From: Pirellulales bacterium
GTDB taxonomy: Bacteria; Planctomycetota; Planctomycetia; Pirellulales; JAEUIK01
Direction of reading: 5' to 3'
NCBI GenBank assembly: GCA_019694435.1
Contig: JAIBBZ010000036.1
Coordinates: forward strand, 1 to 56,594
Length of the DNA: 56,594 nt
The notes under the pieces were generated by a model. The model did no database searches. It was not told the origin of the DNA and worked only from the letters and a program-made list of their open reading frames with translations. Position numbers and translations under genes: made by a program. Of this stretch, positions 26,422 to 39,147 are shown in pieces. How positions within the stretch are numbered: position 1 is the first letter of the stretch; every line of letters starts with the position of its first letter.

Positions 26422-27735
26422 ATGAGCAAGCGATTCGACCGGCGCGAATTCCTGACGCAATCGGTGGCCGCCGGGACGGCCGCGTGGACGCTCGGTCGCG
26501 CCCAGCGCGCCGCGGCTCGATCGCCCAGCGACAAGCTGAACCTGGCCATCGTGGGGGCCGGCGGGCGCGGGGCCTCGAACTGGCAGGCCGTGCAAAGTGA
26601 GAACATCGTGGCCCTGTGCGACGTCGATACGAAGAGCGCCGCGGCTGCGTTTGAACGTTTTCCTCAGGCAGCGCGCTATGCCGATTTCCGCAAGCTGTTC
26701 GATGCGGAAAAATCGCTCGACGGCGTCGTCATCAGCACCCCCGACCACGTGCATGCGCTCGTCGCGGCGATGGCGCTCGACCGAGGGCTGCACGTCTATT
26801 GCGAAAAGCCGCTAACGCATACCGTTCACGAGGCACGCTACCTCCAGCAGAAGGCGGCCGCTGCCAAAGTCTCGACCCAGATGGGTAACCAAGGGCACGG
26901 CATGTCCGGCGCCCGGCAATCGGTCGAAATCCTTCGCTCGGGCGTTTTGGGCGACGTGACCGAAGTGCATTCGTGGACGGATCGGCCCATCTGGCCGCAG
27001 GGTATCGCCCGACCGGCGGAGTCGCAGCCCGTGCCCGCTCATTTGAACTGGGACTTGTGGCTGGGGCCTGCTCCCGCGCGGCCGTACCACGAGTGCTACG
27101 CACCGTTCCGCTGGCGCGGCTGGTGGGACTTTGGCACGGGGGCCCTGGGCGACATGGCCTGTCACGTCTTCGATATGGCCTACTGGGCGCTCGACCTGGA
27201 GCTGCCGACGACCGTCGAGGCCGAGAGTTCGCCGGTGAACGACGAGACGGCCCCGTCATGGAGCGTGATCCGTTACCAGTTCCCGGCCAGGGGCCCCGCC
27301 CCGCCTGTGCGGTTTACCTGGTACGACGGCAAGAGAAAGCCGCCCGTCGAACTAGCGCCCGGCGTAGCCTCGCTGGCCGACAACGGCACGCTGATCATCG
27401 GTTCGCTGGGTACGATGTTGGTGGTCGATCCCTACGGCGTCGAAGTGAAGTTGTTGCCCGAAGATCGATTTCAGGGCTATCAACCGCCGGCGCCGACGCT
27501 GCCACGCACCGAGGAGCACCACCTCGAGTGGTTGATGGCCTGCAAAGGCGGGCCGCCGACCCAATCGCATTTCGGCTACTCGGGCCGATTGACCGAGGCC
27601 ATGCTACTGGGCAATGTTGCCCTGCGCCTCGGCCGCGGCATCGAATACGACGCCGGGGCAGGAAAGGTGAAAGACTGTCCCGAGGCCGACCGGTTGCTGC
27701 GAGCCGAATACCGTGTCGGGTATTCCCTGGCATGA
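26422..27735 (+). CDS. Gfo/Idh/MocA-family oxidoreductase, Tat-exported
   Basis: A 437-residue oxidoreductase with a twin-arginine signal (FDRREFLTQSVAAGTAAW), as is frequent for this family in planctomycetes. The Rossmann domain starts LNLAIVGAGGRGASNW, and the NAD(P) binding region is followed by VISTPDHVHALVAAMAL and the family signature CEKPLTHTVHEAR (the EKP motif). The C-terminal alpha/beta domain carries DMACHVFDMAYWALDL, a metal/substrate-binding pattern seen in sugar dehydrogenase members. Such proteins oxidise or reduce sugars and sugar derivatives; the substrate is unknown. The start ATG at 26422 has AAGGA 11 bases upstream. It stands alone between the Hsp70 operon and the short ORF/CoxIII region. 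Confidence 0.92.
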   Translation: MSKRFDRREFLTQSVAAGTAAWTLGRAQRAAARSPSDKLNLAIVGAGGRGASNWQAVQSENIVALCDVDTKSAAAAFERFPQAARYADFRKLFDAEKSLDGVVISTPDHVHALVAAMALDRGLHVYCEKPLTHTVHEARYLQQKAAAAKVSTQMGNQGHGMSGARQSVEILRSGVLGDVTEVHSWTDRPIWPQGIARPAESQPVPAHLNWDLWLGPAPARPYHECYAPFRWRGWWDFGTGALGDMACHVFDMAYWALDLELPTTVEAESSPVNDETAPSWSVIRYQFPARGPAPPVRFTWYDGKRKPPVELAPGVASLADNGTLIIGSLGTMLVVDPYGVEVKLLPEDRFQGYQPPAPTLPRTEEHHLEWLMACKGGPPTQSHFGYSGRLTEAMLLGNVALRLGRGIEYDAGAGKVKDCPEADRLLRAEYRVGYSLA

Positions 27736-27826
27736 GCGGCCGGCGAGACGCATCCGCAAGCCGCCTCAGCACATGTTAGACACGGCCGTCTCTGCGCGAA
27801 CGGGTGATTGCAGCGAGCGCGAGCCG

Positions 27827-28015
27827 TTACGACTCGCGCGTCTCGGTGGACAGCGCCGATGGAACATGCACGACGGGCACCCGCCAAGCAGCGGGTTCGT
27901 TCCACGCCGAGCGGCGACGCCGCTCGTTCTCGCTCCACGATGCACGAATTTGGCGGCAAGCTCCGCGAATTTCCTCAGGCGAGGGCAAGTAGCCCTCCGG
28001 ACGTGGACGACGCAT
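27827..28015 (-). CDS. Small hypothetical protein (about 62 aa) with an EI-x-C-x-I-x-x-W-S-x-x-ER pattern
   Basis: The encoded peptide contains YLPSPEEIRGACRQIRASWS followed by ENERRRRSAW and then a Pro/Val-rich tail. The 'EI..C..I...WS..ER..R' pattern resembles short proteins I have seen annotated as hypothetical in planctomycete genomes, and the composition is more protein-like than the surrounding frames. The start at 28015 (MRRPRPEGYLP) is a guess; the reading frame continues open upstream to 28150. It is antisense to no other gene. Coding status is uncertain and depends on conservation, which I could not test. Confidence 0.45.
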   Translation of the reverse strand: MRRPRPEGYLPSPEEIRGACRQIRASWSENERRRRSAWNEPAAWRVPVVHVPSALSTETRES

Positions 28016-28360
28016 AGCGTAGTTACTCACGACGTTGAGAAACCGCACCGAGCACGGGCAAGAGCGCCTGGCAATCGGCCGCGGCAAAGGTGTCCCCCCG
28101 GCGACAAACCTTTCGAAGCATCTTACGCCGTTCGGCACAAATTGGTTCAATCGGGCAGGCTGAATCTTTCCTCAAATGGTCGTAGCCAAATGAGAAAGAC
28201 GTGAAAGAATAGCCACCTAACGATCGCTGGATTCAGGGCACCATGAATTGTGTCGCGACAGTTTGACCGGGGTGCCGGGGGCCTCAACGTCAGCAGCACG
28301 TTGGGCTACGATTTACCCGCTCCATTCCCGGTGATCGAATTCAAGAATTTGCGGTCTGCT
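28016..28360. other. Intergenic stretch upstream of the oxidase subunit III gene
   Basis: About 345 bases between the small hypothetical gene and the probable CoxIII start. The frame is open from 28250 into CoxIII, so the subunit could start earlier (GTG at 28331 or a codon near 28250). It includes AT-richer sequence around 28160-28240 (for example TGAGAAAGACGTGAAAGAATAG) that may hold a promoter, but no well-spaced pair of hexamers was found. Confidence 0.3.
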
Positions 28361-28969
28361 ATGGCCTTTCTCAGCTACGGCTATGAACACCCCGAGCAAC
28401 GCCAATGGCTGCCGCCGCGGGCCCAAACGATGGGCATGTGGCTGCTGCTGGCTTCGCTGGCGATGTTCTTCTTCGGAGCGATCGTGGCCTACGCGATCAT
28501 CCGGGGGAGACCCTCGAGTCCACCGCCCGGCAGCGTTGCTTTTCCCAAGGGGCTCTGGGTAAGCACGGGCCTGCTGCTCGCCTGCAGCGGAACGCTCCAC
28601 GTCGCGCTGCGGAGCATCCGCCGCGAGAACCAGCAGCGCTTCCAGGGAGCCTTGATCGCCACCGGGGTGCTCGCCCTGGGGTTTCTGATCGCGCAGGCCA
28701 TCAGCCTGCCGCAACTGCTCGAAGGCCACGTCACTGCGGCCGGGCTGAAACAGACCTACGGCATTTATGGAATTGCCTGGGCTTTGATCGCGGTTCACGC
28801 GGCGCATGTGATGCTGGGCATCATTCCGTTGGCCGTCGTCACCGTGCGCGGGCTACGGGGGCAGTACGATCACGAGGCCCACCTGGGCGTTAAGCATTGC
28901 GTGATGTACTGGCACTTTCTCGACGTCGTCTGGCTGGCGATGTTTGCGGTGTTCATCGCGGCCGCCTGA
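28361..28969 (+). CDS. Heme-copper (cytochrome c) oxidase subunit III-like protein
   Basis: About 202 residues with five predicted membrane helices. The features of subunit III are visible: PRAQTMGMWLLLASLAMFFF at the start of helix 1, then LWVSTGLLLACSGTLHVALR, the LIAQAISLPQ helix, AWALIAVHAAHVMLGI and the terminal HCVMYWHFLDVVWLAMFAVF, where H-F-L-D-V-V-W is the conserved ending of the family. Subunit III stabilises subunits I and II of the aa3/caa3 oxidase. I use the ATG at 28361; an earlier start would add up to 37 residues. The gene is separated from any coxA/coxB in the window and is adjacent to the lpd gene on the opposite strand. That is unusual, since these genes are normally in one operon. 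Confidence 0.82.
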   Translation: MAFLSYGYEHPEQRQWLPPRAQTMGMWLLLASLAMFFFGAIVAYAIIRGRPSSPPPGSVAFPKGLWVSTGLLLACSGTLHVALRSIRRENQQRFQGALIATGVLALGFLIAQAISLPQLLEGHVTAAGLKQTYGIYGIAWALIAVHAAHVMLGIIPLAVVTVRGLRGQYDHEAHLGVKHCVMYWHFLDVVWLAMFAVFIAAA

Positions 28970-28971
28970 CC

Positions 28972-30363
<1,392 letters not shown>

Positions 30364-30412
30364 GCCGGGTCTCGCTGACGTTGCGCGGGCACGGCGGCGC
30401 CGTGCCGCGCGA

Positions 30413-31690
30413 TTAGATTTCCAAGAGCAGCCGCGACGGCTCTTCCATCAGCGACTTGATGTGCTTGAGGAACGTCACGGCCTCGCGGCCGTCGACGATC
30501 CGGTGGTCGTACGTCAGCGCGACGTACATCATCGGCCGAATCACGACCTGCCCCTCGCGGGCCACGGGCCGTTCTTGAATGGCGTGCAAGCCGAGAATGC
30601 CGCTTTGCGGCGGATTGACGATAGGCGTCGACAGCAGCGACCCGTAAACGCCGCCGTTGCTGATGGTAAACGTGCCACCGCGCAGCTCTTCCATCTCGAT
30701 CTTGTTCTTGGCGGCGCGGGCCCCGAAATCGGCGATCTTCTTTTCGATCTCGGCAAACCCCAGGTGTTCGGCGCTGCGCAGGATCGGCACGACAAGCCCT
30801 TTGCCGCTGCCGACGGCGATGCCGATGTCGTAATAGTCGTGGTACACGATCGCGTCGCCGCGCACCTCGGCATTGACCTGCGGCGTGGCCCGCAAGGCCT
30901 CGACCACGGCCTTGACGAAGAACGACATAAAGCCCAGCTTGACGCCGTGCTTCTGCTCGAAGCCGTCGCGGTATTTTTTCCGCAGCTCCATGACCTCGGT
31001 CATGTCGACTTCGTTGAAGGTGGTCAGCAGCGCCGCCGTCTGCTGCGCCTCGACGAGCCGGCCGGCGATGTAACGGCGAATCGGCGTCATCGGCACGACG
31101 CGCTCGCCGCGCTGGGCGCCGTCGCTCACGACCGGCGCCGGGGCAGGTGCCGCTTTGGCGACGGGAGCGGGCGGCGCCTTGGCCGGGACCGGCGGGGCTG
31201 CGGGCGCTTGTGCCACCTGTCGCTGCACGTCTTCTTTCAAGAGCCGCCCGCCAGGCCCGGTCGGCGTGACCTGGGCCGGCGTGAGATGATTTTCGGCCAA
31301 GGCCCGTCGGGCCGCCGGCATGACGCGCGGCTCGCTTGCGGTTGGCGCGGGTGCGACGGGCGCCGCCGCAGCCGGCTTCGGCGGAGCAGCCGTGGCGTTG
31401 CCAGCCGTACTGGCCGCGGCCGGGGCGCTCGACGCCACGGCCTGCGGCACGGCGGCATCGTCCATATAGCCGACCACCTCGCCGATCGTGGCCATCTCGC
31501 CGGTTTGCTTGACGATCTCCGCGAGCACGCCGTCGGCCGGCGCGTTGATTTCGACTGTCGCCTTCTCCGATTCGATTTCCACCAGCGGTTCATCGCGGCG
31601 AATTGCTTCGCCCGGTTGTTTGAGCCATTTGCCGATCATGGCCTCGGTTACCGATTCCCCGACGGTCGGAACCTGGAGTTCAAAGCGCAC
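30413..31690 (-). CDS. sucB: Dihydrolipoyllysine-residue succinyltransferase (E2 of 2-oxoglutarate dehydrogenase)
   Basis: A 425-residue E2 subunit. The lipoyl domain carries [11 protein letters not shown] (lipoylated Lys43). A Pro/Ala-rich linker is followed by the peripheral-subunit-binding domain [20 protein letters not shown] ending at GRLLKEDV, another Pro/Ala linker, and the catalytic domain beginning [19 protein letters not shown]. The active-site motif HRIVDGREA (His396, Asp400) is intact. It transfers the succinyl group to CoA in the 2-oxoglutarate dehydrogenase complex of the TCA cycle. It lies between sucA and lpd with short spacers, consistent with one transcript. Family resemblance to pyruvate dehydrogenase E2 is possible, but the genomic pairing with a sucA-type E1 makes the assignment firm. 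Confidence 0.93.
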   Translation of the reverse strand: MRFELQVPTVGESVTEAMIGKWLKQPGEAIRRDEPLVEIESEKATVEINAPADGVLAEIVKQTGEMATIGEVVGYMDDAAVPQAVASSAPAAASTAGNATAAPPKPAAAAPVAPAPTASEPRVMPAARRALAENHLTPAQVTPTGPGGRLLKEDVQRQVAQAPAAPPVPAKAPPAPVAKAAPAPAPVVSDGAQRGERVVPMTPIRRYIAGRLVEAQQTAALLTTFNEVDMTEVMELRKKYRDGFEQKHGVKLGFMSFFVKAVVEALRATPQVNAEVRGDAIVYHDYYDIGIAVGSGKGLVVPILRSAEHLGFAEIEKKIADFGARAAKNKIEMEELRGGTFTISNGGVYGSLLSTPIVNPPQSGILGLHAIQERPVAREGQVVIRPMMYVALTYDHRIVDGREAVTFLKHIKSLMEEPSRLLLEI

Positions 31691-31777
31691 GACTGGGACT
31701 TCCTTGTGGGCTCAAAGCCCAAGGGCCGTGACGGCCGGACTTGGGCAGGGATGGCGTGGCGGACGAAAGGGCCAAAA

Positions 31778-34663
<2,886 letters not shown>

Positions 34664-35399
34664 CGTTTCCAAAAGGTCGCGATTTTCGCGCCCTGGTTTT
34701 TACTGATTGCCCGGTCCCTGTTCCGCGCTGCTACAACCGCAAGCGCTGGGTTCGTCCGCAAGTTTCTCACTTGCCGCACAATCGCCTGCACCCGCAACCG
34801 GCGCCTGCCCATGCGTTGCACATCGGTTACCGGGTTTCGGCCGAATCAACGCCTGTTTCTCTCCAGCGACCGACGGGTTGCTAGGGGATTCTAGGCGGTA
34901 AGAGATTCTTGCGAGTCGACCGCCGATCGAGAACGGCAATTTGCCAGATCGGGCGCCGCTCGAGGCGCGCAGTGACGGACGCAGACTCCGATCGGACGCG
35001 TCGCGTCGAGCGATCTTCCACACGGGCGGCTCGCTCCGGCTCCCGTGCGGTCGAGGACCTGCGGGAGCGGCTCCGGCGGAAGGTTGGGCGGGGCGAAGCG
35101 AACCAGGCGGCAAGGCTGCCAACCGGTCGAGCTTCGCGGCGATTCGGGCGGGCGGCTAGCCGCCGGAGCTAGCACGTCCGTTTTATAGTCATCGACGAAT
35201 AAGGTCGCAAGTTTGTTGCATTCTCTTGTCTTTTCTATTTTGGGCCAATTACGCCATCGGAATAAACCAACCGCCTCGCCGGGGGGCGGCCGGCCCAGGT
35301 TCGAATGTGCTCGTGAGAACGGTTACAGCGGCTAGGGGTTGGGCGCCACAGTTGCCCCCCCTCGCGCGGCGCGCTTTGCACGCCGGCCGCGGGCTTGTC
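34664..35399. other. Long divergent intergenic region between sucA and fhcB
   Basis: About 735 bases with no gene I can support. Frames running through it are Arg/Pro/Gly-rich and show no domain. The stretch from 35180 to 35270 is visibly AT-richer than the surroundings and contains the candidate fhc promoter. The remainder is GC-rich and may hold the sucA control region. A small regulatory RNA or an unrecognised leader cannot be excluded. Confidence 0.4.
35213..35241 (+). promoter_or_regulatory. Candidate promoter of the fhc operon
   Basis: TTGTTG at 35213-35218 and TATTTT at 35236-35241 are separated by 17 bases and lie in a locally AT-rich tract. Each matches the sigma-70 consensus imperfectly (3 of 6 and 4 of 6). 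It would give a leader of about 150 bases before the fhcB ATG. Confidence 0.25.
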
Positions 35400-36620
35400 A
35401 TGATTGAGGCCCCCCAAGCCTCGGCCGCTTCTGCACCGGTGGCCCACCCCATGGCTTTGCCGATGGTCTGCACTCGCTGCTCGTGCTGCTGTTGTGACGT
35501 CGAGCTGCCTTCAGGAGCAAATTCAGGCTGGCAAAAGGCTTGCGATTGGGGACGCCAGTGGCTTGGCGGCCTCCCGCCGCTCGAAGTGACAGCACTGCGT
35601 TCCGGCCGGCAATCGACGCTCGAAGCGGCGCTCGAAGAAGCAGCTCGACGCATCGACGGCAGTGCCGCTCCGGTCCTGAGTGGGTTCGTGGGTTTGACCA
35701 ATGAGGCTCAGCGCGAGGCAGCCTTGTTGGCCGTGCGGATTGGTGCCGCGATTCGCCTGGACACTTCGAGCGGAGGGGCCCGGGCGGGCCTCGACGCGCC
35801 CGATCTCACTGCCACCTGGAGCGCCGCGGCGGCGTCCGCCGATCTGGTCATTTACTGGGGCGCCGACCCGGACGAGCACTTTCCGCGGCACCGGGAATTG
35901 TTCGCCGCAGATCGGATGCCCGACGGCCTTGCCCGGCGCGTTGTTCGACTTGCTCGTGCGGACCTGGATTTCGCCCTGCGTCTGGCGCTCGCCCTGCAAG
36001 AGGGGAAAGAGCCCCCCGCGGGCGAAGCGACCGACGTTGCGGAGGTGGCCGGTGCGATTCGGGCTGCGCGCCATGCGCACGTCTACTTGCTGGGCGAAGC
36101 GGCCCGCGACGACGCACTGCGCGACGTGCTAGGCGCCTGTGCCGCCCGACTGCGGCCGGCGCCGAAACTGTCGGTTGCCACGATCGAGGCGATAGTCAAT
36201 GCCCGCGGCGCCGTCGAAGCGCTCACCTGGTTGACGGGTGCGCCCGGCAGTTCGTTGCTGCTGAGCAGCACAGAGGCGGAGACGGCGACGCGAGTTTGGT
36301 TACCGTCGAGCCGAGGCGGCCCAGGTCTCGACGAAGACCTGCGCCTGGAGATCGGTCGCACAGCTCCGGGCGCCGGGCCGGCGCCGGCAGCCATCGGAGC
36401 GCCGCGCATCGTCATCGGCGATCAGCACGACGACGCGGCCGAGATATCGATCCGCATCCCGGGTCTTGATCCGAGGCTTGCCGCGACGGTTGTTCGAGGC
36501 GACGGGGTATTCTTGACGTTGTGCGGAAACGCAGAACACGGACAGCCCGATCCGGCGGTCGAACTGCTCCGGCAGCTACGTCTTGCCGTGCAATCGCGAT
36601 TCGCAGGGGGGGCTGCATGA
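35400..36620 (+). CDS. fhcB: Formylmethanofuran dehydrogenase-like subunit B (FhcB)
   Basis: A 406-residue subunit related to archaeal FwdB/FmdB and to FhcB of methylotrophs, with a molybdopterin-oxidoreductase-like fold. The N-terminus contains the Cys-dense PMVCTRCSCCCCDVELP (Cys24, 27, 29, 30, 31, 32), where archaeal FwdB has a 4Fe-4S ligand set. At the place of the archaeal Mo/W-binding Cys the sequence reads IRLDTSSGGARAG, with no Cys. This suggests that, like bacterial FhcB, it has no molybdopterin cofactor and serves as a structural part of a formyltransferase/hydrolase complex. The start at 35400 lacks a clear ribosome-binding site; the open frame continues upstream. It leads fhcB-fhcA-fhcD-fhcC, and the stop overlaps fhcA by ATGA. 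The role is inferred from family and operon. Confidence 0.87.
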   Translation: MIEAPQASAASAPVAHPMALPMVCTRCSCCCCDVELPSGANSGWQKACDWGRQWLGGLPPLEVTALRSGRQSTLEAALEEAARRIDGSAAPVLSGFVGLTNEAQREAALLAVRIGAAIRLDTSSGGARAGLDAPDLTATWSAAAASADLVIYWGADPDEHFPRHRELFAADRMPDGLARRVVRLARADLDFALRLALALQEGKEPPAGEATDVAEVAGAIRAARHAHVYLLGEAARDDALRDVLGACAARLRPAPKLSVATIEAIVNARGAVEALTWLTGAPGSSLLLSSTEAETATRVWLPSSRGGPGLDEDLRLEIGRTAPGAGPAPAAIGAPRIVIGDQHDDAAEISIRIPGLDPRLAATVVRGDGVFLTLCGNAEHGQPDPAVELLRQLRLAVQSRFAGGAA

Positions 36621-38263
36621 TCGCGCTGCGCAACGGCCGCGTTTACGACCCGGCCAATCAGATCAACGGCGAGATTCGTACGCTCTGGATTGAAGGCGGC
36701 AAGATCGTCGCTGAGCCGGCGGAGCCTGCGACCGCCACGTCGATCGATCTCAGCGGGCGGATCATCATGCCGGGCGGCGTCGACATGCATTGTCACATCG
36801 CGGGTCCCGCGGTGAATCGTGCCCGGCGGTTACTGGCCGGCGACGTCCAATCGCGCCAATTGGTGCCCGATCCGTCCGCCGACTCGCCCCCGGCGTGGCC
36901 GTTGACCGGGAGCACCCGGCAAACCGGCAACCGCTATGCGCTGCTTGGCTATACGACGGCCATCGAGGCGGCGGTGGCGCCGGTCGGAGCGCGTCAGGCA
37001 CACGCCGAGTTGCACGACACGCCGGTCGTCGACCGAGGGCTGTTGTTGCTGCTGGCTGAGAACCCGCTGGTGCTCGCGGCACTGGGTGCGCGCGACCGTG
37101 CGTTGGCGGTCGAAATGGTCGGGTCACTCTTGTCGCGCTGCGCCGCGTGGGGCATCAAGGCCGTGAATCCCGGCGGCACGGCACATTGGCAATCGTCCGG
37201 GCCCGATCCGCGGCGACTCGACGAGGCAATTTCCGGCACCCGGCTCACGCCGCGGGCAATTCTCGCAGGCCTGTGCGACGCGGCCGAGGCCTGGCGATTG
37301 CCCCACCCGCTGCATATACACGCGAATCAGCTCGGCGTGCCGGGCAACATCGAGGTCACGCTGGCCACCTCGCGGGCCTTGGCCGGGCGCCGACATCATC
37401 TGACGCACGCCCAGTTTCATGCCTACGGGCGCGACGGCGAGGGTCAGCTCGCGTCGGGCTCGGCGCGGCTCATCGATCACCTGCGGCAGTCGCCCGGCAT
37501 GACGCTCGACGTGGGACAAGTCATGTTCGGCGAGGCGCTCACGCTCAGCGCCGACCGGGATTTCGAGCACTACCTGTGGCAGATCACCGGGCGACCGTAT
37601 GTCGACGTGGAAACCGACCTGGCCACGGGCTGCGGAATCGTGCCGCTCGAGTATCGCCGGGACCGCGCGCTGCACAGCCTGCAATGGGCCATCGGGCTCG
37701 AGCTGTTCTTGCTATGCGACGACCCCTGGCAGATCGCGCTGTCGACCGATCATCCCAACGGCGGGTCGTTCATGGCCTATCCGACGCTGATGGCGCAGCT
37801 TGCCGACCGCAGCCTGCGCGATGCCGCCTTGGAGCTGACCGCACCCACGACCCGGGAGCGCACCCTGCTCGCGGAGTTGGACCGGGAGTACTCGCTCCAA
37901 GACCTGTGCATCGTCAGCCGGGCAGCGCCGGCGCGCATGTTGGGCCTGAAAAGCAAGGGGCACCTCGGCGTGGGCGCCGACGCCGACGTGACAATCTACA
38001 ACGACACGGCCGATCGAGAGCAGATGTTTCGCCGGCCGTATCTGGTGATCAAAGGCGGCGAAGTCATCGTCCGCGACGGCGAGCTCTGCGCGCAACCGGC
38101 GGGCTCGACGTGGCACGTCGCGCCCCAGGTGGACCGCGGCGCGACTGCCCAGATCGATGCCTGGATGTGCGAACATTCGACGCTGCCAGCCGAACAATTG
38201 TCGCCGTTGCCTCAGGACCTGGCCGGCGGTCATACGGCCACGCTCGCGCAGGGACCGACATGA
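36617..38263 (+). CDS. fhcA: Formylmethanofuran dehydrogenase-like subunit A (FhcA), amidohydrolase
   Basis: A 548-residue amidohydrolase-superfamily subunit that hydrolyses the formyl group of formyl-methanofuran (or methylofuran) to formate. Metal ligands are in place: GVDMHCHIAG (His58, His60), the carboxylatable Lys181 in GIKAVNPGG, His235 in HIHANQLG, His264 in LTHAQFH and Asp378 in LSTDHPNGG. This is the binuclear zinc site of archaeal FwdA. The start overlaps the fhcB stop by ATGA and has a GGGGGG run just before it. The stop overlaps fhcD in the same way. Because FhcB appears to lack a redox cofactor, FhcA is the probable final step in releasing formate from the C1 carrier. Confidence 0.95.
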   Translation: MIALRNGRVYDPANQINGEIRTLWIEGGKIVAEPAEPATATSIDLSGRIIMPGGVDMHCHIAGPAVNRARRLLAGDVQSRQLVPDPSADSPPAWPLTGSTRQTGNRYALLGYTTAIEAAVAPVGARQAHAELHDTPVVDRGLLLLLAENPLVLAALGARDRALAVEMVGSLLSRCAAWGIKAVNPGGTAHWQSSGPDPRRLDEAISGTRLTPRAILAGLCDAAEAWRLPHPLHIHANQLGVPGNIEVTLATSRALAGRRHHLTHAQFHAYGRDGEGQLASGSARLIDHLRQSPGMTLDVGQVMFGEALTLSADRDFEHYLWQITGRPYVDVETDLATGCGIVPLEYRRDRALHSLQWAIGLELFLLCDDPWQIALSTDHPNGGSFMAYPTLMAQLADRSLRDAALELTAPTTRERTLLAELDREYSLQDLCIVSRAAPARMLGLKSKGHLGVGADADVTIYNDTADREQMFRRPYLVIKGGEVIVRDGELCAQPAGSTWHVAPQVDRGATAQIDAWMCEHSTLPAEQLSPLPQDLAGGHTATLAQGPT

Positions 38264-39147
38264 ACATCGGCGAAACGCAGATTGAAGACACATATGCCGA
38301 AGCGTTTCGGATGCACTACGCGCGGATCGTCGTCACCGCGGCCGACGACTACTGGTTAAACGTGGCGCTGGCCGAGTTCACCGGCTACGGGGCTTCGGTG
38401 ATCGGCTGTGACGTTGAGGCGGGGATCGAGCAATATCTCTCGCCTAGCGAAACGCCCGACGCGCGACCGGGGGCCGCGGTGCTGCTGTTTGGCGTATCGG
38501 CCGAGAAGCTTGCCAAAAGCGTGCCCCGCCGCGCCGGGCAGTGCTTGATGACCTGTGCGACGACGGCCGTGTTCGACGGGCTGCCGGCGGCGGAAAACCG
38601 AATTCCGCTGGGACAGCATATTCGGTTTTTCGGCGACGGCTTTCAGAAGAGCAAGGTGATCGAAGGGCGGCGCTACTGGCGCGTGCCGGTCTTCGATGGC
38701 GAGTTCCTGGTCGAAGCGACCGCCGGCACGGCCAAGGGCATCGGCGGCGGCAGCATGATCCTGCAGGCGCGCAATCCGGCGATCGCGCTCGATGCGGCGC
38801 GCAAGTCGGTCGGAATCCTGGCGCCCGTGCCCGGCGTGATCACCCCCTTTCCCGGCGGCGTGATTCGCAGCGGCAGCAAGGTGGGCTCGCGCTACCGCGG
38901 GGTCGTGGCCTCGACGAACGAGGCCTATTGTCCGACGCTGCGCAGCCGCGCGGAAACGCTGCTGCATCCCGACGCAGTATGCGCGTATGAGCTGGTGATC
39001 GACGGGATCGACGAGGCCGCGATCGCCGAGGCGATGGCCCTTTCGATTCGCGCTGCGGCTCTGCCGGGTGTGATTACGATCGGTGCCGCGAACTACGGCG
39101 GCAATCTCGGCAAGTTTCATTTCCGCCTGCACGAGGTGCTGCGATGA
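38260..39147 (+). CDS. fhcD: Formylmethanofuran:tetrahydromethanopterin formyltransferase (FhcD/Ftr)
   Basis: A 295-residue formyltransferase. It moves the formyl group between tetrahydromethanopterin and methanofuran (in bacteria, methylofuran) and is the most conserved member of the operon. Family segments are IEDTYAEAFRMHYARIVVTA at the N-terminus, TGYGASVIGCDVEAGIEQYL, the conserved CLMTCATTAVFDGL, RRYWRVPVFDGEFLVEATAG, GGGSMILQARN, FPGGVIRSGSKVGSRYRG and the C-terminal ANYGGNLGKFHFRLHEVL. The length matches archaeal Ftr (about 297 aa). The ATG overlaps the fhcA stop, and the stop overlaps fhcC, all by four bases, so stoichiometric co-translation is likely. Confidence 0.97.
   Translation: MNIGETQIEDTYAEAFRMHYARIVVTAADDYWLNVALAEFTGYGASVIGCDVEAGIEQYLSPSETPDARPGAAVLLFGVSAEKLAKSVPRRAGQCLMTCATTAVFDGLPAAENRIPLGQHIRFFGDGFQKSKVIEGRRYWRVPVFDGEFLVEATAGTAKGIGGGSMILQARNPAIALDAARKSVGILAPVPGVITPFPGGVIRSGSKVGSRYRGVVASTNEAYCPTLRSRAETLLHPDAVCAYELVIDGIDEAAIAEAMALSIRAAALPGVITIGAANYGGNLGKFHFRLHEVLR

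Noticed and set aside
34700..35122. Minus-strand ORF of 140 aa in the sucA-fhcB gap
   Set aside because: Arg/Ser/Pro-rich, no ribosome-binding site, no domain, and other frames in the same gap are equally open.
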